NCBI GenBank assembly: GCA_037044975.1 | Contig: JBAOIL010000030.1 | Coordinates: 517,896-581,895 of the forward strand | DNA: 64,000 bases | DNA from: JADLHS01 sp020848635 | Lineage (GTDB): Bacteria > Verrucomicrobiota > Verrucomicrobiia > Limisphaerales > JADLHS01 | Reading direction: 5' to 3' | In this document: one piece after another, positions 48,865-57,214 of the stretch | How positions within the stretch are numbered: position 1 is the stretch's first letter | Layout of the letters: the number at the start of each line of letters is the position of its first letter | Position numbers and translations under genes: made by a program | Notes under the pieces: generated by a model | Seen by the model: the letters and a program-made list of their open reading frames with translations, nothing else | Told to the model about the DNA's origin: nothing | Database searches by the model: none

Positions 48865-48885
48865 GGCAGCGAGTTGTTCGCTGCC
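48865..48885. promoter_or_regulatory. Palindrome in the divergent trb/AAA+ promoter region
   Basis: GGCAGCGA and TCGCTGCC are perfect 8-bp arms with a 5-base loop, between the divergent pilin and AAA+ genes. It may be an operator, or a hairpin in the trb leader. Confidence 0.5.
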
Positions 48886-48974
48886 TCACGCGCCGCACTC
48901 TGACAGAAGTGAAAAACCGTATGGTGTAGGTGGCGACACAAGGTGCGAGTGCATGTCCGTGCTAGAAGTCAGGG

Positions 48975-49885
48975 ATGAACAAAACAACCAGACACGACGA
49001 AGCTGACCAAACTCCAGAAACTGACCGCGCTGCTGCCGCACGAAATCCGCGGCCAGTCCCAAGTGCTGCCGCGCATTGCCTCGGCGGTTCAACGCGGCGA
49101 ACTCGGCCTCACCAAACCGGGCCGGCCGCGCGGCAGTTTTCTGCTGCTCGGCCCGACGGGCGTCGGCAAAACCGAAACGGTGATCGTGACGACGAATCAA
49201 ATTTTCGGGCCGGGACAATTGTTCCGCTTCGACATGAGCGAATTTCAGAATCAGGAAGCGCTCGGTCTGCTGCTGGGCGCACGCCTCGGCGAAGTCGGTT
49301 ATCTCGGCGCGGTGCGCGAGCGCGCGGCGGAAGGCTCGCTGCTGTTTGACGAGGCGGAAAAGGCGCACCCGCGCGTGCTGGACATCCTGCTGCAACTGCT
49401 CGACGCCGCGCGGATCACGGTGGCGACCGGCCAGACGCTGGACTTCAGCGGCTATCTACATCTGGCTCACGTCAAACATCGGCTCGGCGGAATTGATGAG
49501 CCTGCAACATTCCAATGAGGCGACGCTGGAACGCCACGTCCTGACGCGGGCGCAACAAACGCTGCGCCCGGAAATCTTCGCGCGCGTGAATGAAAAACTC
49601 GTGTTCCGCCGTTTGAGCTACGAACACCAGTTGGAGATTGCGGAGAAATTCCTGGCGCGTGAAATCGAATTCCTGCGGGAACGCGGACACAAGCTGGAAC
49701 TGGACAAAACGGTTTTGCCGTTTCTCGTGCGCAAAGGTTTTCATCCGAAGCTGGGAGCGCGTCCGATGCGCGACGCGGTGGAAAAGCTGGTCGGCGATGC
49801 CGTGTCGGAATGCCTGCTGCAAGGCCGCCCGGCCTGCGGCGCGCTGACCTTCGACGAAATGCGCGACTGCCTGATTGTGCTGTGA
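48975..49885 (+). CDS. Solitary ClpB/ClpA D2-like AAA+ ATPase, frameshifted
   Basis: After an indel near 49005 the frame reads TKLTKLQKLTALLPHEIRGQ and SFLLLGPTGVGKTETVIVTT (Walker A). It continues AAEGSLLFDEAEKAHPRVLD (Walker B). A second jump near 49465 leads to IWLTSNIGSAELMSLQ (sensor 1) and RPEIFARVNEKLVFRRL, with the arginine-finger region and a ClpB-type small domain. At about 300 residues it is only one AAA module, without the Clp N-domain or peptidase-binding loop. Such ATPases recur on integrative elements; a role in unfolding an element protein is inference. Confidence 0.75.
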
Positions 49886-49886
49886 A

Positions 49887-50810
49887 TCAGGCCAGCGAAA
49901 GATACAGGTGCGACTCGCCGATGTCCTTGTCCGGTTGGAACGCGCCGAGTTTGCGCTTCGACAATTGCGCACAAACTTTGCGGATGGCTTTCCGTTTGGC
50001 GGCAATGCTTCGGCAGTTTCACCAACAGACAATCGGCAAATTGATCGCCGGCTTTGCCGGCGTAGATGTCAGGCGCGATCACCTCGGTCGCGCCTGCATT
50101 GTATAGCGCCTCAACGAACTTGAGCGCGTCGCCCACGCGCTTGAATCGTCCGAGCGAGCGCACGGCTTTGCCGCCGCTTTTCGAGCCACTTCCGCGCTTC
50201 GGCGCGATTCTTCTGCGCCAAAAGCGAACGGACAAAAACTTGATGGATGTGCTTTTCCGTGGCGACCGTGTTTGGCAACGGCTTTCCGGCTTTGCCGATG
50301 AGCTTGGGAAGCGATTTGTCCTTGGCGCGGGCGGCGCGGTATTCCTCGGCGGTGACAGACTTGCCGTGCAGATAAATATCCTCGGACAGCAACGTCCCGT
50401 CGTGCAGCCACAGGCGATAGCGCCCGGAGAAATCGCCGCGCACGGTGGAAAATTCCATCTGGAGCTTGCCGTTCTCGTGCCACGCGCGCTGAACACCCGT
50501 GCCGTGAACCATCCGGTATTTGCCCAGCAACCGCCCGGTTTCACTCCACTGGCGGCAGACGCCGTGCAGCAAACCGTTTTGATAAGGTTCTTCGTTGGCG
50601 AGCACGACCGTTTTTGTGCCAGACGCGGACAACGCCATGCCGGCGACCGTTGCGCAGGGGCACTACTTCACGAAGCTGGCCATTCCGATGAAAGGCTTTT
50701 TGGATTGTCGATTTTCAAGCGGACGACAGTCGTTTTGCTTTCGCCAATGAATCCATTAAACGCCCAAAGGCCTTGAAAAGACAGCCTAGAATTAGGGTAA
50801 CGCACAACAT
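49887..50810 (-). CDS. MORN-repeat (YwqK-like) protein, frameshifted
   Basis: The pieces contain repeated turns of the type KAFHRNGQLREVVPLRNG, YQNGLLHGVCRQWSETGRLL and VQRAWHENGKLQMEF, which are MORN repeats of the YwqK family. The C-terminal part (VEALYNAGATEVIAPDIYAG; KAGDQFADCLLVKLPK) is a separate small domain. It ends LYLSLA at TGA 49887-49889. The start is uncertain because of indels near 50730 and 50620. YwqK proteins are annotated as antitoxin-like, but the mode of action is unclear. Confidence 0.55.
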
Positions 50811-50997
50811 TCCTTCCGAGAGGACAGACTCCCGCGATGAAAACCTAAAGGCAAAACTTCCCGGCGGCGGCGGGCGGGTCAAGGTGGAGCGCGAGGGCAG
50901 CCGGGGCGCACTACCTTGACGCGACCGACGACGCCATACAATCGAACGGGGTTTCATCGCGTTGTCCAAACATCGAGTCGAATGACTCGCCAATTTT

Positions 50998-51012
50998 TCA
51001 ATCAGTGATTGA
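50998..51012. promoter_or_regulatory. 15-bp palindrome 1 of a pair
   Basis: TCAATCA-G-TGATTGA is perfectly symmetric and lies 30 bp from a second palindrome with the same inner AATCA/TGATT core. Such a pair at about three helical turns looks like a regulator binding region upstream of the MORN gene. Confidence 0.5.
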
Positions 51013-51027
51013 ACAATCTGAAATTGG

Positions 51028-51042
51028 CCAATCATTGATTGG
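51028..51042. promoter_or_regulatory. 15-bp palindrome 2 of a pair
   Basis: CCAATCA-T-TGATTGG is perfectly symmetric and shares its core with the palindrome at 50998-51012. Confidence 0.5.
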
Positions 51043-51059
51043 CGAATTTATCTCGTCCG

Positions 51060-51335
51060 TCTCTGCGGACTCGTCAGGCTTCGGTCTGCGGTCGGCGAGC
51101 GGAGAAAGTGGAGCGCAGGCGGAGAGAGCGGCTGGCGAACGAAGCCGGAGCGCAACGCCTGCCGCCGAGCCGCAGACGGAAGCCCGCCGCTCCTGCGGCA
51201 CATTGCGGATGCTCGCTCGTGACGAGCGCGCGGTTTGCGGAGCGGAACGGGCGTGGTCGAGAGGGGGACAGGGCCGACCGGCAGCCCGTGTAGCGAAGCA
51301 AACCGCGCGTTGGTCACGGCGACTTTGCCAATTTG
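51060..51335. repeat. Dispersed repeat of about 250 bp, copy A
   Basis: This stretch is similar over its length to 59470-59715. Shared blocks include CTTCGGTCTG, GAAGCCGGAGCG, CGCTCGTGACGAGCGCGC, TCGAGAGGGGGACAGGG and CCGCGCGTTGGTCACGGCG. It lies directly upstream of the Argonaute operon. Minus-strand frames through both copies are open but look like by-products of composition. Confidence 0.7.
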
Positions 51336-51388
51336 CGAGGCGCTCAGCCACCGCATCTCGCGACAGTGACTGCCATCACTGAAAATAG

Positions 51389-51409
51389 ATGTTGACTTCA
51401 ACTCAACAT
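51389..51409. promoter_or_regulatory. Operator/promoter of the Argonaute operon
   Basis: ATGTTGA and TCAACAT are perfect 7-bp arms around a 7-base centre, 20 bases before the XRE start codon. The left arm contains TTGACT, a plausible -35, so a bound regulator would block transcription. No strong -10 is visible. Confidence 0.6.
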
Positions 51410-51428
51410 TTGCGAGAATGCTTCAACG

Positions 51429-51806
51429 ATGGAAACAACGTTTGGCCAGAAATTGCGTGAATTCCGCCAGGATAAGAGTCTGACGCTGCGTGCCCTGGCG
51501 GAGGCGGCAGGGGTGGATTTCACATATTTGTCGAAGATCGAGAACGACAAGGTGGGCTACCTGCCGGGAGCCGAAACGATTCGGGATTTGGCACAAGCAC
51601 TCGGGGTTGACGCCATTGAATTGTTGGAACTCGCCAATAAGCTACCGCCTGAACTCGCCGCGCTGGCCGGCAATGCGAATGCGAGGCGCTTTTTCCAGAG
51701 AGCCGGCGAAATCGCCTCGCCAAAAGATTGGGACGCTTTGCTTGATCTGTTGGAGTCGAGAAAGTCGGCTCGATCACCTGGGGGCAATAAGGGGGGCGGC
51801 AAATGA
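51429..51806 (+). CDS. XRE-family regulator of the Argonaute operon
   Basis: The 125-residue protein is a clear XRE HTH (FGQKLREFRQDKSLTLRALA then VDFTYLSKIENDKVGYLPGA, residues 5-60). A helical C-terminal region follows (NARRFFQRAGEIASPKDWDA). Its stop overlaps the next ATG (ATGA), so it is translated together with the nuclease gene. With the palindrome at 51389-51409 it probably autoregulates the five-gene operon. It is intact. Confidence 0.85.
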   Translation: METTFGQKLREFRQDKSLTLRALAEAAGVDFTYLSKIENDKVGYLPGAETIRDLAQALGVDAIELLELANKLPPELAALAGNANARRFFQRAGEIASPKDWDALLDLLESRKSARSPGGNKGGGK

Positions 51807-52814
51807 GCTTTCGATGGTCATTCTCCACGGACAAGTTGTTCCGACGATGCCAGCGCCAGTTCTACTTTGCGCAGATAGCGGCTCATCACTCCCCAAAAGA
51901 GCCGTGGCGACGCGAAGCATTCCTTTTGAGGCAAATGAAGACTCTGGAATTGTGGCGTGGTTCTGTGATTCATGAGGGGATTCAGCATTACGTCGTTCCC
52001 GCTCTCAGAAAAGGAGACGCTTCTTGATTGGGAGATGCTCACGGAGCAAACAATTCAGCGCGCCAAAGCGCAACTGGCGTTTTCAGAACAGAAGCGGTAT
52101 CGCGAATCGGGGATTGTGAAGGCCGAGCATGAGGATTTCTGCGCTCTAATTCCGCATGAAAACGGCAAAGGAGTGTCCGGAGAGGACTTTGACGAAGTGT
52201 GCAGTCAAATCAGAACTGCCTTTCAACGGCTGGCATCATTGTCTGATTTGTGGCAGCCGCTTCTCGGTCGGAAGGACTGCAAGGCTGAGGAACAAATCTG
52301 GGTAGAATTCGATGATGTGAAAATCATGGTCCAGATTGACCTGCTGTTCGAGCGGTCGCTGGGACATCCCACCATCATTGATTGGAAGTCTTACGAACTT
52401 GGCGGCGACACGGACGCGCGACTTCAGACGGCGCTTTATGGCTGGGCCGTGTGGAAATCCAAATTGTTTACCGATCTGCGCGATGCACAAAATATCGAAC
52501 TGTTGGAATGCCAAGTGCAAGACGGTGTTGTCATCAAGCACGAATGTTCGCTTGAGGTCTTTGATGAGTTGGAAGACCACCTTTATCGAAGCTTGAATCG
52601 TATCTTCTCGCTTTGTCGCACGAAAAAGTTGGCCGACGCACGCCTTCAGGATTTTGCGTTTACGGACAATCCGAACAACTGCGAACATTGCGCGTTCCGA
52701 CAGCTCTGCATCGAGAGGGCCTCGATGCACGATCCTGTCATAGCAAGCTTGCCGCCTCGGCGTCCGCCAGAGCGGAAAGCATTTCGCCCTGTTCCGCAAC
52801 CGGCGCTTTTTTAG
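51803..52814 (+). CDS. Cas4-like PD-(D/E)XK nuclease with Fe-S cysteines, one frameshift
   Basis: With one extra base near 52017-52020 removed, the gene encodes about 336 residues. The order is that of Cas4/AddB-type nucleases. First comes an N-terminal Cys (FRRCQRQFYF), then the GSVIHEG motif. Next is QIDLLFERSLGHPTIIDWKS with the Asp and Asp-x-Lys active-site residues. The C-terminus has NCEHCAFRQLC (C-x2-C-x5-C) completing a four-Cys Fe-S site. Such enzymes cut or resect DNA ends in an iron-sulfur-dependent way. It is coupled to the XRE gene and followed 9 bases later by the Argonaute gene. The break falls between otherwise good sequence. Confidence 0.8.
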
Positions 52815-52823
52815 GAGGAAACA

Positions 52824-55205
52824 ATGAAGCAACACATATTCAACCTCTATCCAGTAACAAATCAGGATGACCTCAAGATTTCCTATCGGTTTGTCGAAGT
52901 GGATGGCGAACTGGGCTTGGGGTCGCACGATCCCGACCTGGCAGCGAAGAACCTCAATCTACTGGCGAAGAAAGTGGCGTTTGGACAAGAGTTGCCCGTC
53001 GCGATTATTCGGGGCGGTGAAAAACCTTTGCTTGCCGTTGCCGCAGATCGGCCAGTTAAGCGATGTGAGTATCAGCTCACGCCGCATGTGGCGACGCTGC
53101 GTCCGCAAGATGAGATTCACTCGGTTGCTTTCTCACAACTGGACGATGCGACACGCGGAATAGCGCTGTCGTTTCTCGGATGGGAACTTCGCGGACATTT
53201 GTATGGGCATCGCGATTTGTGGCGAAGTGGGCCGAATGCATTCTACCGCAAGAAGCCGGTAAACGACGACCCGCGCCGAAGCTTCGATATTTATGGTGGC
53301 TTTAGCCCAAGGTTTTTATTCGTTGAAGGTCGCCTGCACATCGCCATACCGGTGATGTATTGCTATACGGATTCGCAATGGGCGGACAAAGCGTTCGACA
53401 ACCGTGCAATTCAAAGACTCGGCGGGAGAAAGATGCTCTATCATTTCGGGCAGCAGATATATCCAATCAAGTTCCAACGGCGCACCGGCAAAACGCTTCG
53501 GGTGCAACAATTCTGTCCCGAGGGCACGAACACGACGGCAAATGTATTCGATTGGACTGTTGAAAAGGCAGGCGAAGCACCTGCGGGTCGCCGTCTTGAT
53601 CCCGACTCGCTGGCGATTCAATACAGGAACTTTGGTAACGAGGATGAAAGATACGGCGCATTGTCGCTCTGTAAACTGATGCTCAACAATGACGACGCAC
53701 GCGTAGCCCGCTCAAGGCGGGAATACCAACGGACGCCGAAGCAGCGAATCGAGAGCGCGACCGCCATCGTGAATACTTTCCTGGCGGGCATGAGCCTATC
53801 GGGGGTCAGCCTGAAAATCAGTCCATCTCCTCGCCCCGCAACAGCGAAGCATTTTGATTATCCTGAAATCCGATTTGGAAACGGCCGGGTTTTGCGAGTC
53901 AGCAAAGCTCCACACAACGGCAGCGTCTTGCTGAAAGACCTGTCGCGCACACGAGCCGCGATGCTCGAAGACAAGAACGCCGGTTTCGCTGTGCTGTCCG
54001 AGCTTGACGATCAAGTCTTGATCGCGCCGCGTTCCCTTGGCGTCGCGGTGGTGAACGATCTGAAATCGCGAATCGAGGCAACCGTATCCTTCTTGATCCG
54101 CAAGCCCTACACTCTCCAACTGGTCCGATTCAGCGACGAGAACAAGCGCACGTTGCGAGAACAGGTGAAGGCCGTCGTCAGTTCCTTGGACGAGAACTCG
54201 ATTGAGGGCGGAAGGGGCGTGCTTGTGCTTCCTCCCGGCTCGCAGCCCGACCTCCACAACTACATCAAGAAAAAGCTACGCAATCGTGTGCAATTTCAGT
54301 GCATGTCAGCCGTGAAGCTCGCGGGGTTTTACCAGACCAACGGAAATGGTCAGAATCATCACAACGGCCCAAGCAACGGTCAGAATCAGGTCGTTCGGCC
54401 AGCGCCGGAAAACAAATTCCGCAGCTATCTTCTCAACATGGTCATGGGGTTGATGATCGTGAATCGGCAATGGCCTTGGGTGCTGAACAAACCGACGCAT
54501 TACGACGTTTACATTGGTTTGGACGTGCTCGACCACACCGCCGCGTTCACCTTCTTGTATGAAGGCGGCGCTGTGTGTGCCATGCGAGATCAAGAATCGA
54601 GTCACAAAGAAAAGTTGTCCCGCGAACTTGTGGCAAAACTGGTTTATGAAGGACTGAAACAAGATTTGCCAGATCTGGATGAACCGCCCCGTTCCATCGT
54701 GTTGCGGCGGGATGGCCGGCTTTTTGAGTCGGAGTGGTTGGGATTTCTTGACGCCATCAAGAAACTGGTGGCCGAAGGCTTGTTGTCGGCGGACGTGCTG
54801 ACTGGGGCTGTGGAAGTTCCAAAGCACTATTCCTACGGAATCCGTTTGGCGGAGGCGGACGTGAACGGCGTGCAAAATCCGGTGTTGGGAGCGTGGGAAA
54901 CATTTTCAGATTCGGAAGGCATAATCTGCACAACCGGATGGCCGTTCAATATTCCCGGAACGGTAGAACCGCTCGTGGTTCGGGTGGTTCGTGGGAATCT
55001 CAAGCTCGCCTGGATTCTCGAAGATACCTTCGGTCTGTCTCAACTCTGCTGGCCCGTGCCCACGGCCTGCATGAGGTTGCCCATTGACCTCAAGCTGTGC
55101 GATGAACATTTGCGCGCGTTTGCCGGGAGAGCCGATGAGGACAACGCGCTGTTTGGTGGAACATTGGAAAACGACGAAGAACCGCTGCTAACCGCAGCCA
55201 GATAG
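52824..55205 (+). CDS. ago: Long prokaryotic Argonaute with intact DEDD tetrad
   Basis: ATG 52824 has AGGAGG 7 bases upstream. The 793-residue protein has an N-terminal half of about 460 residues, which I cannot divide into clear N and PAZ domains. A MID domain spans residues about 460-545 (VLVLPPGSQPDLHNYIKKKL, with Tyr480, Lys484 and Gln490 where the 5'-end pocket is expected). A PIWI domain runs from about 558. The tetrad residues are visible: D567 (YIGLDV), E596 (SHKEKL), D630 (LRRDGRLFESE) and D760 (LKLCDEHL). Their spacing (29, 63 and 193 from the first Asp) is close to that of catalytic Argonautes. A polar insert (NGNGQNHHNGPSNGQNQ) sits at 506-522. It likely cuts nucleic acid under guide control and is intact. 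Confidence 0.88.
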   Translation: MKQHIFNLYPVTNQDDLKISYRFVEVDGELGLGSHDPDLAAKNLNLLAKKVAFGQELPVAIIRGGEKPLLAVAADRPVKRCEYQLTPHVATLRPQDEIHSVAFSQLDDATRGIALSFLGWELRGHLYGHRDLWRSGPNAFYRKKPVNDDPRRSFDIYGGFSPRFLFVEGRLHIAIPVMYCYTDSQWADKAFDNRAIQRLGGRKMLYHFGQQIYPIKFQRRTGKTLRVQQFCPEGTNTTANVFDWTVEKAGEAPAGRRLDPDSLAIQYRNFGNEDERYGALSLCKLMLNNDDARVARSRREYQRTPKQRIESATAIVNTFLAGMSLSGVSLKISPSPRPATAKHFDYPEIRFGNGRVLRVSKAPHNGSVLLKDLSRTRAAMLEDKNAGFAVLSELDDQVLIAPRSLGVAVVNDLKSRIEATVSFLIRKPYTLQLVRFSDENKRTLREQVKAVVSSLDENSIEGGRGVLVLPPGSQPDLHNYIKKKLRNRVQFQCMSAVKLAGFYQTNGNGQNHHNGPSNGQNQVVRPAPENKFRSYLLNMVMGLMIVNRQWPWVLNKPTHYDVYIGLDVLDHTAAFTFLYEGGAVCAMRDQESSHKEKLSRELVAKLVYEGLKQDLPDLDEPPRSIVLRRDGRLFESEWLGFLDAIKKLVAEGLLSADVLTGAVEVPKHYSYGIRLAEADVNGVQNPVLGAWETFSDSEGIICTTGWPFNIPGTVEPLVVRVVRGNLKLAWILEDTFGLSQLCWPVPTACMRLPIDLKLCDEHLRAFAGRADEDNALFGGTLENDEEPLLTAAR

Positions 55206-55215
55206 GAGAAAAACC

Positions 55216-55647
55216 ATGAGCGACCTATCAATCATAGCCCACGATTACGAACTGAACGCCGAATTCGCGCGGAAGTTCAACGACGCCGTCCTGAACCTCA
55301 AGCGCGTGTATCTGCTGCGTCGAGCGGCCACGCCGGACACGCAACCGGAAATCGAAAAGTCGCGCGGCGAACTCCGGCATTTGTTGGAGTCATTGGTTCT
55401 GGCACTTCAGGACGAAGGAAAGTCTTGGACTGCCGACCAAGCACAAGTTCCCGCTGATGTGCTTGAGCGACTTCACAAACGCTTGAAGGGTGAACTGCCG
55501 GAGACCATTGTCGAACTCCGCCGCGTCACCGATAGCCTGGCCAAAGGTGCGGCGCTTGATGAAGCGGCATTCGCTGCGTTGGATCGTGTTTGCGAAGCGG
55601 CTGATGCCACTGCATCTGCTGCGTTTCGCCGCTTGCGTCGCATCTGA
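55216..55647 (+). CDS. Helical protein of the Argonaute operon, unknown
   Basis: ATG 55216 has AGGAG about 8 bases upstream, and only 10 bases separate it from the Argonaute stop. The 143 residues are almost wholly helical and charged (DYELNAEFARKFNDAVLNLK; ADVLERLHKRLKGELPETIV). There is no membrane segment or known motif. Its TGA shares a base with the next ATG (TGATG). A binding or adaptor role between Argonaute and the downstream protein is inference from size and coupling. Confidence 0.75.
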   Translation: MSDLSIIAHDYELNAEFARKFNDAVLNLKRVYLLRRAATPDTQPEIEKSRGELRHLLESLVLALQDEGKSWTADQAQVPADVLERLHKRLKGELPETIVELRRVTDSLAKGAALDEAAFAALDRVCEAADATASAAFRRLRRI

Positions 55648-56768
55648 TGCCCAGCCTGCTACACAACCTCCTGCTTGACCTGAGACGGCGCGGGCATTGC
55701 GTCTTGAACGAGTTGGCTGTTCTGGAAAAAAGCCTGCCAGCAAATTTCAACGCCCACCGGGCAGGTGTAGTGCAACGCCTCACCAGAGCACTGTCCGTGG
55801 TGGACGGCTTGCTGGCCGACCCGGACCTGGCTGACCCATTGCTTGAGCCGAATTTCTTCATGGATTTCAAGCGGCTCTCGGAACTGATCCTCAACGTGGA
55901 GGATTCGTCGCTGCTCATCCTCAAGCGATGTTCGCAGGAAGACCGCTTTCTATCCGCGCTGCTTCAACAGATTTGCCGTGAGGTTGGCTACAAAGAACCC
56001 GCGCCGCTCTGCGGCGCGTTGAGCTTTCAATATTTTCAGGCGCTGATGGGCATGGACATCATCATGACGCCGCAAACGCAGGCGTCCGAGTTGTTGGCCT
56101 TGCCGGACCTCTACCATGAACTTGCTCATTTCGTCCTCTTTCGTCGCCGCACCGAATTTGAAGTCCCGCTCCTGGGGTTGATCCACAAGTTTTTTACGGA
56201 TGCGATTCGGAAAGGGAAGCAACAAGGCTTGCCGAAAGCGTCGTTGGAAATCATCCGGGATAATCATGTGTTATGGACCGGCTCGTGGCACGTTGAATTC
56301 GCCTGCGACATGGTTGCGACCTATTGGTGTGGTCCGGCTTACGGGCTGGCGAATCTGCGGTTGAGCGCAACTCGCGGTGATCCTTACCAAGATGGCTTAA
56401 CGCATCCAGCAGACGACGCGCGTCGCGCGGGAATCGAATGCCTCCTGAAGTTGGCTGGTGAAACAAAGGCGGCGGGAGAAATTGATACCTTGTGGCATGA
56501 TTTGAAAAGGCTGTCACCTTCAGCGCAACCTCCGGGCTACGCGAAACGGTATTCAACGCGACTGTTGGAAAAACTTGCGGAGTGCATTTACGCAGCCTGC
56601 GTCAAAGCCGGGTTTCGCCGGTTCGCGGATCAACAGCACCAGACGGATGCCTTTGTCAGTCGCACGGTGTCAGATGCGTGGAAAGCATTTCAACATGATG
56701 CCGGGGCTTTTCCCACCTTCGAGTCTTCCGCCATTGGTCGGCTCAAGAGCCAGTTGATGCCTGTGTGA
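55647..56768 (+). CDS. Putative HExxH zinc metalloprotease of the Argonaute operon
   Basis: The start overlaps the stop of the preceding gene by one base. The 373-residue protein has a helical N-terminal third. It then shows LPDLYHELAHFVLFRRR with H157-E158-x-x-H161, and 56 residues later WHVEFACDMVATYWCGP, where E217 could be the third zinc ligand. That is the gluzincin-type arrangement. HPADDARRAG follows near residue 253. There is no signal peptide, so it acts in the cytosol. I do not recognise a named family. The motif could occur by chance, but its helical context and the downstream Glu/Asp support a protease. Confidence 0.65.
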   Translation: MPSLLHNLLLDLRRRGHCVLNELAVLEKSLPANFNAHRAGVVQRLTRALSVVDGLLADPDLADPLLEPNFFMDFKRLSELILNVEDSSLLILKRCSQEDRFLSALLQQICREVGYKEPAPLCGALSFQYFQALMGMDIIMTPQTQASELLALPDLYHELAHFVLFRRRTEFEVPLLGLIHKFFTDAIRKGKQQGLPKASLEIIRDNHVLWTGSWHVEFACDMVATYWCGPAYGLANLRLSATRGDPYQDGLTHPADDARRAGIECLLKLAGETKAAGEIDTLWHDLKRLSPSAQPPGYAKRYSTRLLEKLAECIYAACVKAGFRRFADQQHQTDAFVSRTVSDAWKAFQHDAGAFPTFESSAIGRLKSQLMPV

Positions 56769-57214
56769 TGGCTTGATTCGGATGAACCCTGACGTTTTCG
56801 ATGACTTCGACACCAAGGACTTCTGCGGTCGTTTTGTATTCCAGGGGCAATTGTGATTCGAGCACCAACACAACGCGAATGTTCGACGGCATGGCGTAGC
56901 GCTTGTCGTGCGTCATCGCCGTCAGGAGTGCGCGATACTTGATTGTCTGATAAAGGCCACGCTCGTAATCGGCTGGGTAAGCGTCAGAGATTGCCGATTT
57001 TACCTCGACCCCGACGCACTCATACGTCGGACTTGAACAGCACGTCAATCTCATCCAGCGACGGGAGCGGATATTCCACAAACGATTTCCATGCGGATGT
57101 AGCTCCGACGAGTTCGGGGTGATCAACTGCGAAAGGCTGCTTCGCGCCTGTTGCGCGTGCGTGTTCATGGTCTGCCCATTCGAAACGCCTGATGTGCGAG
57201 ATCATCGCAAGCAT
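56753..57214 (-). CDS. PD-(D/E)XK restriction-like nuclease, one frameshift
   Basis: The gene converges on the Argonaute operon and ends within the last bases of its final gene. From ATG 57214 it reads MLAMISHIRRFEWADHEHAR and YPLPSLDEIDVLFKSD. After an indel near 57025 it continues ECVGVEVKSAISDAYPADYE and NIRVVLVLESQLPLEYKTTA. EIDVLF followed by VEVKSA matches the D...ExK core of restriction-type nucleases. The protein of about 150 residues may be a free-standing nuclease or a nuclease-fold regulator. Confidence 0.55.

Noticed and set aside
51048..51401. Minus-strand frame through the 250-bp repeat and its counterpart at 59406-60020
   Set aside because: The similarity of the two protein sequences comes from the DNA repeat itself; no domain is present and the rest of each frame differs.
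52824..55205. Reading the Argonaute as a PIWI-RE protein
   Set aside because: The protein has a MID-like pocket region and the standard DEDD tetrad; I do not see the Arg and Glu features or the DinG-type helicase partner expected for PIWI-RE loci.
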